Positions 50,302 to 59,485 of a stretch of 64,000 nt of DNA are shown here, piece by piece (the first letter of the stretch is position 1; the number at the start of each line of letters is the position of its first letter). The stretch is from Silvania confinis (GTDB lineage Bacteria; Pseudomonadota; Gammaproteobacteria; Enterobacterales; Enterobacteriaceae): contig NZ_JAMGZJ010000077.1 of NCBI RefSeq assembly GCF_025564085.1, positions 558,001 to 622,000 on the forward strand. The letters run 5' to 3'. The translations under genes and the position numbers were made by a program. The notes below the pieces were generated by a model, which had not been told where the DNA came from, searched no databases, and saw nothing but the letters and a program-made list of their open reading frames with translations.

Positions 50302-53300
50302 ATGAGTCACCCCTCGCGCCCGGCAGGCTGGACCGTCGCCGACCTCGAAAAGCTGCCTGGCAGCGTCTGGCACAATCGCCCGGCTGCCGACTGGGTGGCG
50401 GGCGATATCGCGATCCTGCACGACAACACGGATGACTCCCGCCCTTGCCTGTTTGTCGCCATCGACCCCGACACCTGGCAGCGCGGTTCCGGCAATACCG
50501 GTATTTACGCAGGCTGGAACGATACTCATCTGACGTTATCGCACCATGTCGCCCGCTACTGCGGGGCCATCGTCCAGCGTCACCTGGCGGATCTGCCGCC
50601 CGACTTCCCCCAACTGGTGGTGGGCGACAGCTATCAGGCGCTACTGATGCTGGCCGAAGAGGCGCGGCGGCGGCTCAACGGCAAAGTGGTGGCTATCACC
50701 GGGACGGTGGGGAAAACCTCGACCAAAGAGATGCTGGACAGGATCCTTTCCAGCGCGATGCCGGTGGTGGCAAGCCGGGGCAACCACAATACCCGCACCG
50801 GCGCATCGGTGACGCTGGCGCGGGCGGCCTGCGATCCCGCGGCGGTAGTGATGGAGGTAGCGATCTCCGCCCTGTGGATGCGTAACGGCGGTATTGGTCC
50901 GCGCATCAAGCCGCATATCGTTATCATTACCGAAATTGGCATGACCCAGGTGGGCAAGAGCGTGACCTCCCTCGACGACGTGGCGCGCTATAAATCGCGT
51001 ATCAGCCACGGCCTGATCCCCGGCGGTTACGCTGTCCTGAATCGCGAGATGGCCGGATACGCCACGGTGGCGGCGAATGTTGCACGCGACGGGGCGCGGA
51101 TTATTAGCTACGGCTTCGACGCCGCCGCCGACGTGCGGATCCTCGACGTTATTCCCGACGAGCGCGGGAGCCACATCACCCTCGCCTTGCGGGATCACAC
51201 CCTGCGCTACCGGCTGGCGGTTCCCGGTCGGGGCGCGGCGCTCAACTCGGTGGCGTCGCTTGTCGCCGCCGATCTGCTGGGCGTCAGCCTGGCACAAATT
51301 ATTACCGGCCTCGAAGGCTATCGCGGCGATGGGCAGCATATGGGCATCACCGCGCTGGCGCTGCCGGACGGCGGCTCAGCGACGCTGATTGACGACAGCT
51401 ACAACGCCGAATACCTGTCGATGCTCAACGCCTTTGGCGTGGCCCAGCACACCGGAGGGCGAGTGATCGCCCTGCTGGGGCGGATCGTTAACCTTGGCGA
51501 TCAGCACGCGGCGATCCACCGGGCGCTGGCACAACCGCTGCTGGACGCGGGCTGCCAGCGGGCCTTCCTGCACGGCGAGGAGATGGCGGCCCTGCACGCG
51601 GCCCTGCCGGACAGCGTGCGTGGTGGGCATTTTTCGACGGCGCAGGCGCTGGTTGATGCTGCGGCCCCGGCCCTGCGTGACGGGGACGTGGTGCTGGTCA
51701 AAGGCAGCGTGCGAAACTCCGATTTTAAGCAGGTCGTCGGCCAACTGAAAGCGCGGCTTGCCGCCCCGCCCGCGCTGGCGAAAGGGCAAACGGCGCGCCT
51801 GCTGGTTAACCTGTCTACCGGCGAACAGCGGGTGGCCGAACAGATCGGGAGCACCTTTGCTCCTGCTTATCTCAGCCAGCTGCTGCTGGTCTGCTGCTTT
51901 GCCGAGCGCCTGCTGAAGAAAAAGATCACCCTCGAGACCCCCATCGCCGTGCGCGGCATTGCTGCGGATATCCTCAAAGGGAACCCGGCAATCGGACTCC
52001 AGCGGGGCAGCACCATGCAGCTGAAATCGCTCCTGCAGGGGATGTTAATCCACAATGCCTGCGATGCCGCCATTAACCTTGCGGAACAGCTGGCAGGCAG
52101 CTGCGCCTCGGCGCTTACTCTGCTCCGGCAGCTGGCGACTGAACTCAACATGGGCCAGACCCGGATCAATAACGTCTCCGGCCGTGCCCGCCCGGGACAG
52201 CGCACGACGCTTGCGGACATCGCCCGGCTGATGGGTTATTTCCACCAGCGTTACCCGCACCTGCTGACGTGGTTTAGCGAGCATGAGGCGGTCATCAGCG
52301 AAGGTGTGTACCGCAAAACCAGCAACCTGCACGACAACGGCAGCGCGTGGGGGCAATTCAGCGCCGGACATTGGGGGTTTGCCCTGCAGTGGGTCGACGG
52401 CGAGCTGTGGCTGGCCTGCATCGCCGGGGCGGATGACGCCTTCCATCTCGACTATCAGCTTGATGCCCTGCTGGCCGGGTTCGACACCCTCTGCGAACCG
52501 GCTGATGCGCGGCAGATCAACTCGCCTGAGGCGACCGTCACCCTGCTGGGCGATACCTATTTTGGCGAGTGGTACACCCGTCAGCGGCAGGCGCGCGGGA
52601 TCGATGATGCCCTGCAGCGCCACGGCTACGATCACAGCTTCGCGGCTATCGCCCCGCTGCTGCAGGGCAGCGACTTTACCCTCGCCAATTTTGAAGCCGC
52701 GCTGACCACCGACCTGAGCGCCAGCCTCGAAGGACGAAAACCCTTCTGCCTGACCGGCTCACCGGTGGCGTCCGTTGCGGCACTCTGCAAACAGGGCATC
52801 AACGCGGTGGCGCTCGGCAATAATCACGCCATGGATGCCGGCCTGCCGGGGCTGCACAGCACCCTGGCAGCGTTTCGCGCAGGCGGGATTGCCTGCATCG
52901 GTGCCGGGGTAAATGCCGAACAGGCCCAGGCGCCGCTGCTGCTGACGATAGGCGGCCGGCGATATAAGATTTTCAGCGCCTACTGGTATCGCCGCTACAT
53001 GGAGCAGGAGTGCGCCTTTTATGCCCGCCCACGGCGCGCGGGCGTCGCCTGCCTGAGCGGCGGGCTGGTGGAGCAGCTACGTCGCGAGAAAGCCAGCGCG
53101 GATCCGGCAACCACGATTGTCCTTGCCCATTGGGGGCTGGACTATCGCTGGACCACCCCCGGCCAGCGGGCACAGGCCCAGCGCCTGAGCGAGGCCGGTG
53201 CGGACCTGATTATCGGCTCCGGGCCCCATATGGCCGGTGACGCAGCCCAACTCGGGCAGTGCCTGGTGGTTTACAGCATTGGCAATGCGGTGTTCAACAG

Positions 53301-53595
53301 TAACGGCGAGTACCAGACGCGCGGGGTGCCCGCCTGGGGATTTATCGTCCGCCTGCGGCTCGGCGGGTGCGCGCCGCAGATTCAGCTGCTGCCGATCTTT
53401 ACCGACAACAAACGCACCTTCTGGCAGCCTCGCCCGGTCAGCGAGGAGGAATTTGCCGAACTGCTAACTCAGTTGGCGGCCCAGGGCATGTCGATTGTTA
53501 AGGAAGGGGAAACCGGTCCGGGCTGGCGCGCGGTCAGGGTTAACCAGCAGTGCATGCTCAGCCTGGCGCTGGACAGCCGCTTCGGCGCGCGCTAG
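50302..53595 (+). CDS. Three-domain fusion: MurF-like ligase, degenerate penicillin-binding-like domain, CapA-like domain
   Basis: 1097 residues, no signal peptide or membrane segment seen. Domain 1 (about 1-485) is a Mur ligase of the MurF kind: P-loop ITGTVGKTSTKEM at 132-144, then SRGNHNTRTGASVTLARA, EVAISALWMRNGG and the ligase C-terminal part with DDSYNAEYLSMLNAF. Domain 2 (about 490-735) resembles the D-Ala-D-Ala carboxypeptidase fold (QRGSTMQLKSLLQGMLIHNA, NNVSGRARPGQRTTLADIAR) but lacks a clear SxxK, SxN and KTG. Domain 3 (about 740-1030) resembles CapA/PgsA: TVTLLGDTYFGEW, NFEAALT, GNNHAMDAG, AHWGLDYRW, GSGPHMAGD. In polyglutamate capsule systems a Mur ligase (CapB) and CapA cooperate; here both are in one polypeptide, without CapC. 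Confidence 0.8.
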   Translation: MSHPSRPAGWTVADLEKLPGSVWHNRPAADWVAGDIAILHDNTDDSRPCLFVAIDPDTWQRGSGNTGIYAGWNDTHLTLSHHVARYCGAIVQRHLADLPPDFPQLVVGDSYQALLMLAEEARRRLNGKVVAITGTVGKTSTKEMLDRILSSAMPVVASRGNHNTRTGASVTLARAACDPAAVVMEVAISALWMRNGGIGPRIKPHIVIITEIGMTQVGKSVTSLDDVARYKSRISHGLIPGGYAVLNREMAGYATVAANVARDGARIISYGFDAAADVRILDVIPDERGSHITLALRDHTLRYRLAVPGRGAALNSVASLVAADLLGVSLAQIITGLEGYRGDGQHMGITALALPDGGSATLIDDSYNAEYLSMLNAFGVAQHTGGRVIALLGRIVNLGDQHAAIHRALAQPLLDAGCQRAFLHGEEMAALHAALPDSVRGGHFSTAQALVDAAAPALRDGDVVLVKGSVRNSDFKQVVGQLKARLAAPPALAKGQTARLLVNLSTGEQRVAEQIGSTFAPAYLSQLLLVCCFAERLLKKKITLETPIAVRGIAADILKGNPAIGLQRGSTMQLKSLLQGMLIHNACDAAINLAEQLAGSCASALTLLRQLATELNMGQTRINNVSGRARPGQRTTLADIARLMGYFHQRYPHLLTWFSEHEAVISEGVYRKTSNLHDNGSAWGQFSAGHWGFALQWVDGELWLACIAGADDAFHLDYQLDALLAGFDTLCEPADARQINSPEATVTLLGDTYFGEWYTRQRQARGIDDALQRHGYDHSFAAIAPLLQGSDFTLANFEAALTTDLSASLEGRKPFCLTGSPVASVAALCKQGINAVALGNNHAMDAGLPGLHSTLAAFRAGGIACIGAGVNAEQAQAPLLLTIGGRRYKIFSAYWYRRYMEQECAFYARPRRAGVACLSGGLVEQLRREKASADPATTIVLAHWGLDYRWTTPGQRAQAQRLSEAGADLIIGSGPHMAGDAAQLGQCLVVYSIGNAVFNSNGEYQTRGVPAWGFIVRLRLGGCAPQIQLLPIFTDNKRTFWQPRPVSEEEFAELLTQLAAQGMSIVKEGETGPGWRAVRVNQQCMLSLALDSRFGAR

Positions 53596-53844
53596 GGCGG
53601 GATATTTAACCCGCCCGGCAGGTATCATTTTTTTGAAACAGGATAATAATTACAGTATTGAAATTACGCGGCAATTGAGGGCGGCTATGCTACATTACGC
53701 CGCCCCGCGACAATCCCCTTTTTCAGACAAGGCTACAGGTGACGTAACCGTCTGGAACCATTAGCATAGACGCGAGTCAAAAATCATTACGGCGTATCGC
53801 CCGTCTGGCGTTACCTCCACACTCTTCATAAAGGTCGTTTAATC
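53596..53844. other. Region before lpxP
   Basis: 249 bases: the right edge of the accessory DNA followed by the lpxP control region. GGGCGGG TTAA CCCGCCC-like complementarity (near 53596-53622) may be a terminator of the fusion gene. No gene seen. Confidence 0.45.
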
Positions 53845-54762
53845 TTGTCTCAATGCAAATTCACCAGCGCACTTTTGCATCCCCGTTACTGGTTTACCTG
53901 GTTTGGACTGGGGGTGTTGTGGCTGCTGGTTCAGCTTCCCTATCCGGCCCTGTGCTGGCTGGGTGCGACCCTCGGGAGCCTCTCGCGCCGTTTTTTAAAA
54001 CGCAGAGAGTCCATTGCGCGCAGAAACCTTGAACTGTGCTTTCCGGCGTTATCAACCCTGGAGCGCGAACGCCTGATTGACGAGAACTTTAAGTCCATCG
54101 GCATGGCGCTGCTGGAAACCGGGATGGCCTGGTACTGGCCGGACGCGCGGGTGCGCAAGTGGTTTGAAGTTGAAGGTCTGGAGAATTTACAGCGTGCGCA
54201 GGCCAAAAATCGCGGCGTGATGGTGATTGGCGTGCACTTTATGTCGCTGGAGCTTGGCGGTCGCGTGATGGGCCTGTGTCAGCCGATGATGGCCACTTAC
54301 CGCCCGCACAACAGCCCGCTGATGGAGTGGGTACAGACGCGCGGTCGCATGCGTTCTAACAAAGCGATGATCAGCCGTAATAACCTGCGCGGTCTGGTCG
54401 GTGCCCTGAAAAAAGGCGAAGCGGTGTGGTTTGCCCCCGATCAGGATTATGGCCGCAAAGGCAGCAGCTTCGCCCCATTCTTTGCAGTAAAAGACGTCGC
54501 CACCACCAACGGAACGTTCGTGATTTCACGCCTGTCTAAAGCCGCGATGCTGACCGTCACCATGATCCGCAAAACGGACAACAGCGGCTATCGCCTGTTT
54601 ATCTCGCCAGAACTGGAAAATTACCCGCAGGATGAGACCGCCGCAGCGGCCTATATCAACAAGGTGATCGAAAGCGAGATCCTGCGCGCGCCCGAGCAGT
54701 ATTTGTGGGTGCATCGCCGCTTTAAAACCCGTCCCAACGGCGAAGCCTCCCTCTACCGTTAA
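53845..54762 (+). CDS. lpxP: Palmitoleoyl transferase LpxP (lipid A, cold-induced in E. coli)
   Basis: 305-residue inner membrane acyltransferase of the LpxL family that puts palmitoleate on lipid A in place of laurate at low temperature. One N-terminal hydrophobic segment (YWFTWFGLGVLWLLVQLPYP) and the catalytic HX4E motif in GVHFMSLELGGR; MATYRPHNSPLMEWVQTRGR and WFAPDQDYGRKGSSFAPFF follow. Aligned with E. coli LpxP, the start is the TTG at 53845 (SQCKF). Its stop codon overlaps that of the convergent ydeP-like gene by four bases. First gene of the right-hand core. Confidence 0.95.
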   Translation: MSQCKFTSALLHPRYWFTWFGLGVLWLLVQLPYPALCWLGATLGSLSRRFLKRRESIARRNLELCFPALSTLERERLIDENFKSIGMALLETGMAWYWPDARVRKWFEVEGLENLQRAQAKNRGVMVIGVHFMSLELGGRVMGLCQPMMATYRPHNSPLMEWVQTRGRMRSNKAMISRNNLRGLVGALKKGEAVWFAPDQDYGRKGSSFAPFFAVKDVATTNGTFVISRLSKAAMLTVTMIRKTDNSGYRLFISPELENYPQDETAAAAYINKVIESEILRAPEQYLWVHRRFKTRPNGEASLYR

Positions 54763-57047
54763 GCGTCGTTTACGCCTGCTGATTTAAAGAGCGTCACCGG
54801 GACACTCTTATAGGCAGGCGTCAGACTCTCTTCATCCACCGCATCCAGCGACAGCAGCACGTTCGCTTCGGGTAAATACGCCGCAATCGACTTTGTGCCC
54901 ATCGGCACAATGTGTACCGTCTGGCGATGCATCATCCGCTGATGACACACCTGGCCGCTGTCGTCGAGCGCCGCGATATCCACCACATCCCCCTGTTTAA
55001 GCTGGCGCTGGCTGGCCTCTTCCGCGCTGAGGAAAATCACGTCCCGACGTCCGGTCACCCCGCGATAGCGATCGTCCATGCCATAAATGGTGGTGTTGTA
55101 CTGGTCATGGCTGCGGATGGTGGCCAGAATCAGCTCGTTGCCGGTCAGGCAGTCATCAGCAATGGCTTCTGTCGTACAGACGTGGAAGGTCGCTTTACCA
55201 GACGCTGTGCGGTATTCACCGCGCGAGGCCGGGTTATCCAGACGGAAACCGCCGGGCGCTTCGATCCGCGCATTGTATTGATAAAACGCCGGGATCACCG
55301 CCTCGATCGCCTGACGAATCAAACGATAATCACCCACCATCTGTTCCCACTTCACCGGGCTGTTCGGCAGCGTGGCGCGTGCCAGACCGGCCACGATGGC
55401 CGGTTCGGACATCAGCCAGCGCGACGCGGGTTTGAGGCCTCCGGTGGAGGCATGGACCATGCTCATGGAGTCTTCCACCGTCACCGACTGCACGCCAGAG
55501 GACTGGACATCCCGCTCGCTGCGCCCCAGCGCCGGCAGGATCCAACTGTCTTTGCACACCAGCAGGTGCGAGCGGTTAAGTTTGGTCGCCACATGGACCT
55601 GCAAATCCAGTTTGCGCATCGCCGGGAAAGTGCGCTGCGGCTCCGGCATTGCCACCGCCAGGTTGCCGCCCATGCAGATCAGGGCGCGCGATTCGCCGCT
55701 CTCAATGGCCTTAATGCTCTCAACCGAGGCGCGACCGTGGGCGCGAGGCACGGTGATAGCGAAATACTGCTCGAGACGCAGGTTAAAGTCTTCACTCGGC
55801 GCTTCGTTAATGCCGACGCTGCGATCGCCCTGCACGTTCGAGTGGCCGCGTAGCGGGCAGATCCCCGCCCCTTCACGCCCCATATTGCCGCGCATCAGCA
55901 GCAGGTTGATCAGCTGCTGGACGTTTTGCGTTCCGTTCCGGTGCTGGGTGATGCCGAGGCCATAGCTGATGATCACCCGCTTATGGCTGGCGTAGATCTC
56001 AGCGAAGTAAACCATGGTCTGGCGATCGAGCCCGGCACCGCGTTCGATATCCGCCCACTCAAGGCGATGCAGATCGTCAGCAAGCTCGCGGAACCCGGAG
56101 GTGTGGTTGGCGATAAAGTCAGTATCAATCACCCCAGGCTGTTGGGCGTCGAGTTCAAGCAGGGCTTTCATTACCCCACGGAAGAACCAGGCATCCCCCC
56201 CAATGCGTATCTGGAAGTAATCCTCAGAGAGTTCAGTGTGCCCGCCGGTGAGCATCTCTTTTGGCGACTGCGGAAAGCTAAAGCGTTCCAGACCTCGTTC
56301 ACGCATCGGATTCACAGACATGATCCTGCCGCCGCGCTGTGCGACTTCGCGTAGGGTCGCCAGCATCCGCGGGTGGTTGGTACCAGGATTATGTCCGACG
56401 CAGATCACCAGATCGGCGGCGTCGAAGTCGCTGATTTCGACGGTGCCTTTACCGATGCCAATCGACGATCCGAGTCCGGTGCCGGTTGGGCTATGGCACA
56501 TATTGGAACAGTCAGGGAAATTATTGCTGCCGTATTCGCGGGCATACAGTTGATATAAAAAAGCCGCTTCATTCGAGGTGCGCCCGGAGGTATAAAATTC
56601 AACCTGCTCTGGGGCCAGGCCACGCATGATGCCGCCTATTTCCGCGAACGCGTGTTCCCATTCAACCGGCTGGAAAGTGTCGGTAATAATGTCGTATTTC
56701 ATGGGCTGCGTGAGTCGGCCCTGATTTTCCAGCGCGTAGTCACTCCAACCCAATAATGTTTGTACCGTATGGTGGGCAAAAAATTCCGCTGAGGCTTTTT
56801 TGTGAGTTGTTTCCCATGAAACGGCCTTAACGCCATTTTCGCACAGCTCCATAGGTGAACGATGTTCTGGATCGGGCCAGGCACATCCGGGGCAGTCAAA
56901 TCCTTTATCCTGATTCATTTTGAACAGCGCGATAGTGTCGCGCAGAGGAGACTTTTGGCTCACTACGTAAGATGCACAGGCTTTAACTGCGCCCCAGCCG
57001 CCTGCGGCGCCCTCATAATGGTCCAGACCCTGAATGTTATTTTTCAT
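54759..57047 (-). CDS. ydeP: FdhF/YdeP-family molybdopterin oxidoreductase
   Basis: 762 residues, a molybdopterin-guanine-dinucleotide enzyme of the formate dehydrogenase alpha-subunit superfamily, YdeP branch (YdeP supports acid resistance in E. coli; its reaction is not established). Seen: N-terminal CPGCAWPDPEHRSPMELC, a Mo-bis-MGD domain with QLYAREYGSNNFPDCSNMCH and DAADLVICVGHNPGTNHPRM, and a C-terminal beta-barrel MGD-binding domain around NELILATIRSHDQYNTTIYG. No Tat signal is visible, so it acts in the cytosol. E. coli ydeP lies elsewhere; a gene between lpxP and ypdK is not in the K-12 order. Long free region upstream. Confidence 0.88.
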   Translation of the reverse strand: MKNNIQGLDHYEGAAGGWGAVKACASYVVSQKSPLRDTIALFKMNQDKGFDCPGCAWPDPEHRSPMELCENGVKAVSWETTHKKASAEFFAHHTVQTLLGWSDYALENQGRLTQPMKYDIITDTFQPVEWEHAFAEIGGIMRGLAPEQVEFYTSGRTSNEAAFLYQLYAREYGSNNFPDCSNMCHSPTGTGLGSSIGIGKGTVEISDFDAADLVICVGHNPGTNHPRMLATLREVAQRGGRIMSVNPMRERGLERFSFPQSPKEMLTGGHTELSEDYFQIRIGGDAWFFRGVMKALLELDAQQPGVIDTDFIANHTSGFRELADDLHRLEWADIERGAGLDRQTMVYFAEIYASHKRVIISYGLGITQHRNGTQNVQQLINLLLMRGNMGREGAGICPLRGHSNVQGDRSVGINEAPSEDFNLRLEQYFAITVPRAHGRASVESIKAIESGESRALICMGGNLAVAMPEPQRTFPAMRKLDLQVHVATKLNRSHLLVCKDSWILPALGRSERDVQSSGVQSVTVEDSMSMVHASTGGLKPASRWLMSEPAIVAGLARATLPNSPVKWEQMVGDYRLIRQAIEAVIPAFYQYNARIEAPGGFRLDNPASRGEYRTASGKATFHVCTTEAIADDCLTGNELILATIRSHDQYNTTIYGMDDRYRGVTGRRDVIFLSAEEASQRQLKQGDVVDIAALDDSGQVCHQRMMHRQTVHIVPMGTKSIAAYLPEANVLLSLDAVDEESLTPAYKSVPVTLFKSAGVNDA

Positions 57048-57728
57048 TTAATTGCCATCGATAAACACGTTAAATTCTATACCTGGAAATTCATCTCAGA
57101 ATTAACTGTATAGAGGTAGCAACCACCCTCTAAATATAAGGATGACGTAACTAACAGGAGGTATTATTTTAAATAAACAACGACATTCTCAATTGAATTG
57201 CGCGATGTAATGACTAAAGTGGGTATATTTATAATACCAATAAGGTAGATCGTGATTTATTTGTAGTCATAGCCTATAGACCAGCAATTAACTGGCAACC
57301 GCAACTTACAATATTTAAGGATGTAAATTCAACTACCAGTTTATTTAAATATATTAATCGCCAACAGTGACAGTATTAAAATCGTGTAAAACCTTCTTGT
57401 TACAGGGGGGGTGACTGCCGGGTAATCACCCTGTTTTATCGTTAGCCGGCTATGTTGCTCAGGGCCAATTTATTACCGAATGAAATTAAACTGTCGCCGT
57501 TCCACGACAGTGCTAAGTAACGGAAAACGTTTAAAAAAACCACGCTTGTCACTCCTCATTTTTAGGCGTACATTAGCGCCGTCTGGCAATCTAAACGCAC
57601 AGAATTCCGAGCTGGAGTTGAGGCTAAAACGGGAAAGTTCTCATTTCTGCCCTGGCTTGACTTCACCTCTCTATACTCAGTTGGACTCTGAAATTAATGC
57701 GTATCATGAGATGCGCGGAGCGATGAAC
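57048..57728. other. Long AT-rich region upstream of the ydeP-like gene
   Basis: 681 bases. The part 57060-57370 is AT-rich and includes the ydeP promoter; TATAATA-like boxes occur near 57224-57236. A hairpin GGGTGA / TCACCC at 57409-57431 followed by TGTTTTA may be a terminator. From 57480 an open frame leads into ypdK but its upstream part has no protein character. No RNA gene recognised. Confidence 0.45.
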
Positions 57729-57803
57729 GTGAAATATTTCTTTATGGGTTTTTCTGTAATTGTTTTCGCCTGGGTCGGTACTTTTGCCCTGATGATGAAC
57801 TGA
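57729..57803 (+). CDS. ypdK: Small membrane protein YpdK
   Basis: 24 residues, M(V)KYFFMGFSVIVFAWVGT then FALMMN: one transmembrane helix. It matches the E. coli small protein YpdK (23 residues) in sequence and place between lpxP and alaC. Start: GTG at 57729 with GGAG eight bases upstream; an ATG at 57723 lies only two bases after GGAG and is less likely. Function unknown, inner membrane in E. coli. Confidence 0.85.
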   Translation: MKYFFMGFSVIVFAWVGTFALMMN

Positions 57804-57820
57804 GCAAAGAAATTGCAGTT

Positions 57821-57853
57821 AAAAAACAGGCGCCTCAGGCGCCTGTTTTTTTT
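57821..57853. terminator. Bidirectional terminator between ypdK and alaC
   Basis: A-run, perfect stem CAGGCGCC / GGCGCCTG with loop TCA, T-run. Serves both convergent genes. Confidence 0.92.
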
Positions 57854-57858
57854 GGGGT

Positions 57859-59100
57859 TTACTGAGCGTCCTGCTCTGGCGGACTTTTTACCGCCAGCGG
57901 TAATAGCCCATCGGCGCGGAACATACTTTTAATGCCCCTGATCGCCTGACGGATACGGTCGCTGTTCTCAATCAGCGCAAAGCGCACGTGCGTATCGCCA
58001 TAATCGCCAAAACCCACGCCCGGTGAGACGCAGACCTTCGCGTCCTGCAGCAGCTTCTTGGCAAACTCCAGCGAGCCCATGGCGGCGTAGGCGTCCGGGA
58101 TCTTCGCCCAGACGTACATCGACGCTTTTGGCACGTCGACCATCCAGCCCGCTTCATGCAGCCCCTTAACCAACACATCGCGTCGGCGCTTGTACTGTGC
58201 GGCGATATCCTGCACGCACTGCTGATCGCCTTCGAGCGCTGCAATCGCCGCGACCTGCAGCGGGGTAAAGGTGCCGTAGTCGTGGTAACTCTTGATGCGC
58301 GCCAGGGCATTAACCAGCGTTTTGTTGCCCACCATAAAACCGATTCGCCAGCCGGCCATGTTGTAGCTTTTCGACAGAGTGAAGAACTCCACTGCCACAT
58401 CGCGTGCACCAGGCACCTGCATAATCGACGGCGCTTTCCAGCCGTCGTAGACGATGTCGGCATAGGCCAGGTCATGTACCACCAACACGTCGTACTGCTT
58501 CGCCAGCGCCACCACCTTTTCAAAGAAATCGAGTTCAACGCACTGTGCCGTCGGATTGGACGGGAAGCCGAGGATCATCATCTTTGGCTTCGGATAGCTT
58601 TCGCGAATGGCACGTTCCAGCTCGTTAAAAAAGTCGACGCCTTCCACCAGCGGCACAGAGCGCACCTGCGCCCCGGCAATGACCGCACCGTAGATATGGA
58701 TCGGATAGCTCGGGTTCGGCACCAGCACCGTATCGCCATGATCCAGCGTCGCCAGCATCAGATGCGCCAGCCCCTCTTTGGAGCCGATGGTGACAATGGC
58801 TTCACTTTCGGGATCGATCTCCACCTGATAGCGGTCCTGATACCAGCCCGAAATGGCACGGCGTAAACGTGGGATCCCTTTCGAGGTAGAGTAGCCGTGC
58901 GTATCCGGGCGCTGGGCGACGGTGCACAGTTTTTCGACGATATGCGGCGGCGTGGGGCCGTCCGGGTTGCCCATGCTGAAATCGATAATATCTTCGCCGC
59001 GCCGACGCGCAGCCATTTTCAGCTCGGCTGTAATATTGAAAACATAGGGAGGAAGACGATCGATACGCGAAAAACGACGTTCAGGGCGTGAGTCAGCCAT
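57859..59100 (-). CDS. alaC: Glutamate-pyruvate aminotransferase AlaC
   Basis: 413-residue class I PLP aminotransferase; main alanine-forming enzyme with AlaA in E. coli. PLP lysine in [16 protein letters not shown], ligand regions [15 protein letters not shown] and [10 protein letters not shown]. Starting at ATG 59100 (MADSRPERR) matches E. coli; an upstream ATG adds 11 residues. Divergent from pyrS with 385 bases between. Confidence 0.97.
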   Translation of the reverse strand: MADSRPERRFSRIDRLPPYVFNITAELKMAARRRGEDIIDFSMGNPDGPTPPHIVEKLCTVAQRPDTHGYSTSKGIPRLRRAISGWYQDRYQVEIDPESEAIVTIGSKEGLAHLMLATLDHGDTVLVPNPSYPIHIYGAVIAGAQVRSVPLVEGVDFFNELERAIRESYPKPKMMILGFPSNPTAQCVELDFFEKVVALAKQYDVLVVHDLAYADIVYDGWKAPSIMQVPGARDVAVEFFTLSKSYNMAGWRIGFMVGNKTLVNALARIKSYHDYGTFTPLQVAAIAALEGDQQCVQDIAAQYKRRRDVLVKGLHEAGWMVDVPKASMYVWAKIPDAYAAMGSLEFAKKLLQDAKVCVSPGVGFGDYGDTHVRFALIENSDRIRQAIRGIKSMFRADGLLPLAVKSPPEQDAQ

Positions 59101-59485
59101 AGATACCTCAGATAACGTTAGCGCCCGGACCATCCGAGCGACGTCGCCACGTTGGTGGCGTGCTTAGAAAATAACCTGAAGAAAAACGGCTTGTCGAGAG
59201 GGAAAATTAAAAAAAATTCGCAGCACGAAAACAGGAACACTGCTGCGGCTAAACAGGGATGAAAAGTGACAAACAGGCATTACGGATATCATTTCAGTAA
59301 CATTATGATATCAATACTTTTACTGGTGTGCTCCGCGACGTGATCCCGCCCCCGTAACCTCTGGAAAGTGCCTCAATCCCCTTTGAAAGTTATGGTTTAT
59401 CCTCATTTGATAAAACGGACAGATGGCTGGTCATTGGGCGTCAGGTTTTTTATCATGGTTGTTTCCCGCTTTCTCAGGTTCACTC
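59101..59485. other. alaC-pyrS intergenic control region
   Basis: 385 bases with the divergent promoters of alaC and pyrS. A short GC-rich hairpin (CGCCAC / GGTGGCG near 59145-59160) lies in the alaC leader side. No further gene recognised; the open frame upstream of pyrS from 59423 is only its leader read in frame. Confidence 0.5.

Noticed and set aside
57480..57728. A longer version of ypdK starting at 57480
   Set aside because: The added 80-odd residues have no protein-like pattern and are not in E. coli YpdK.
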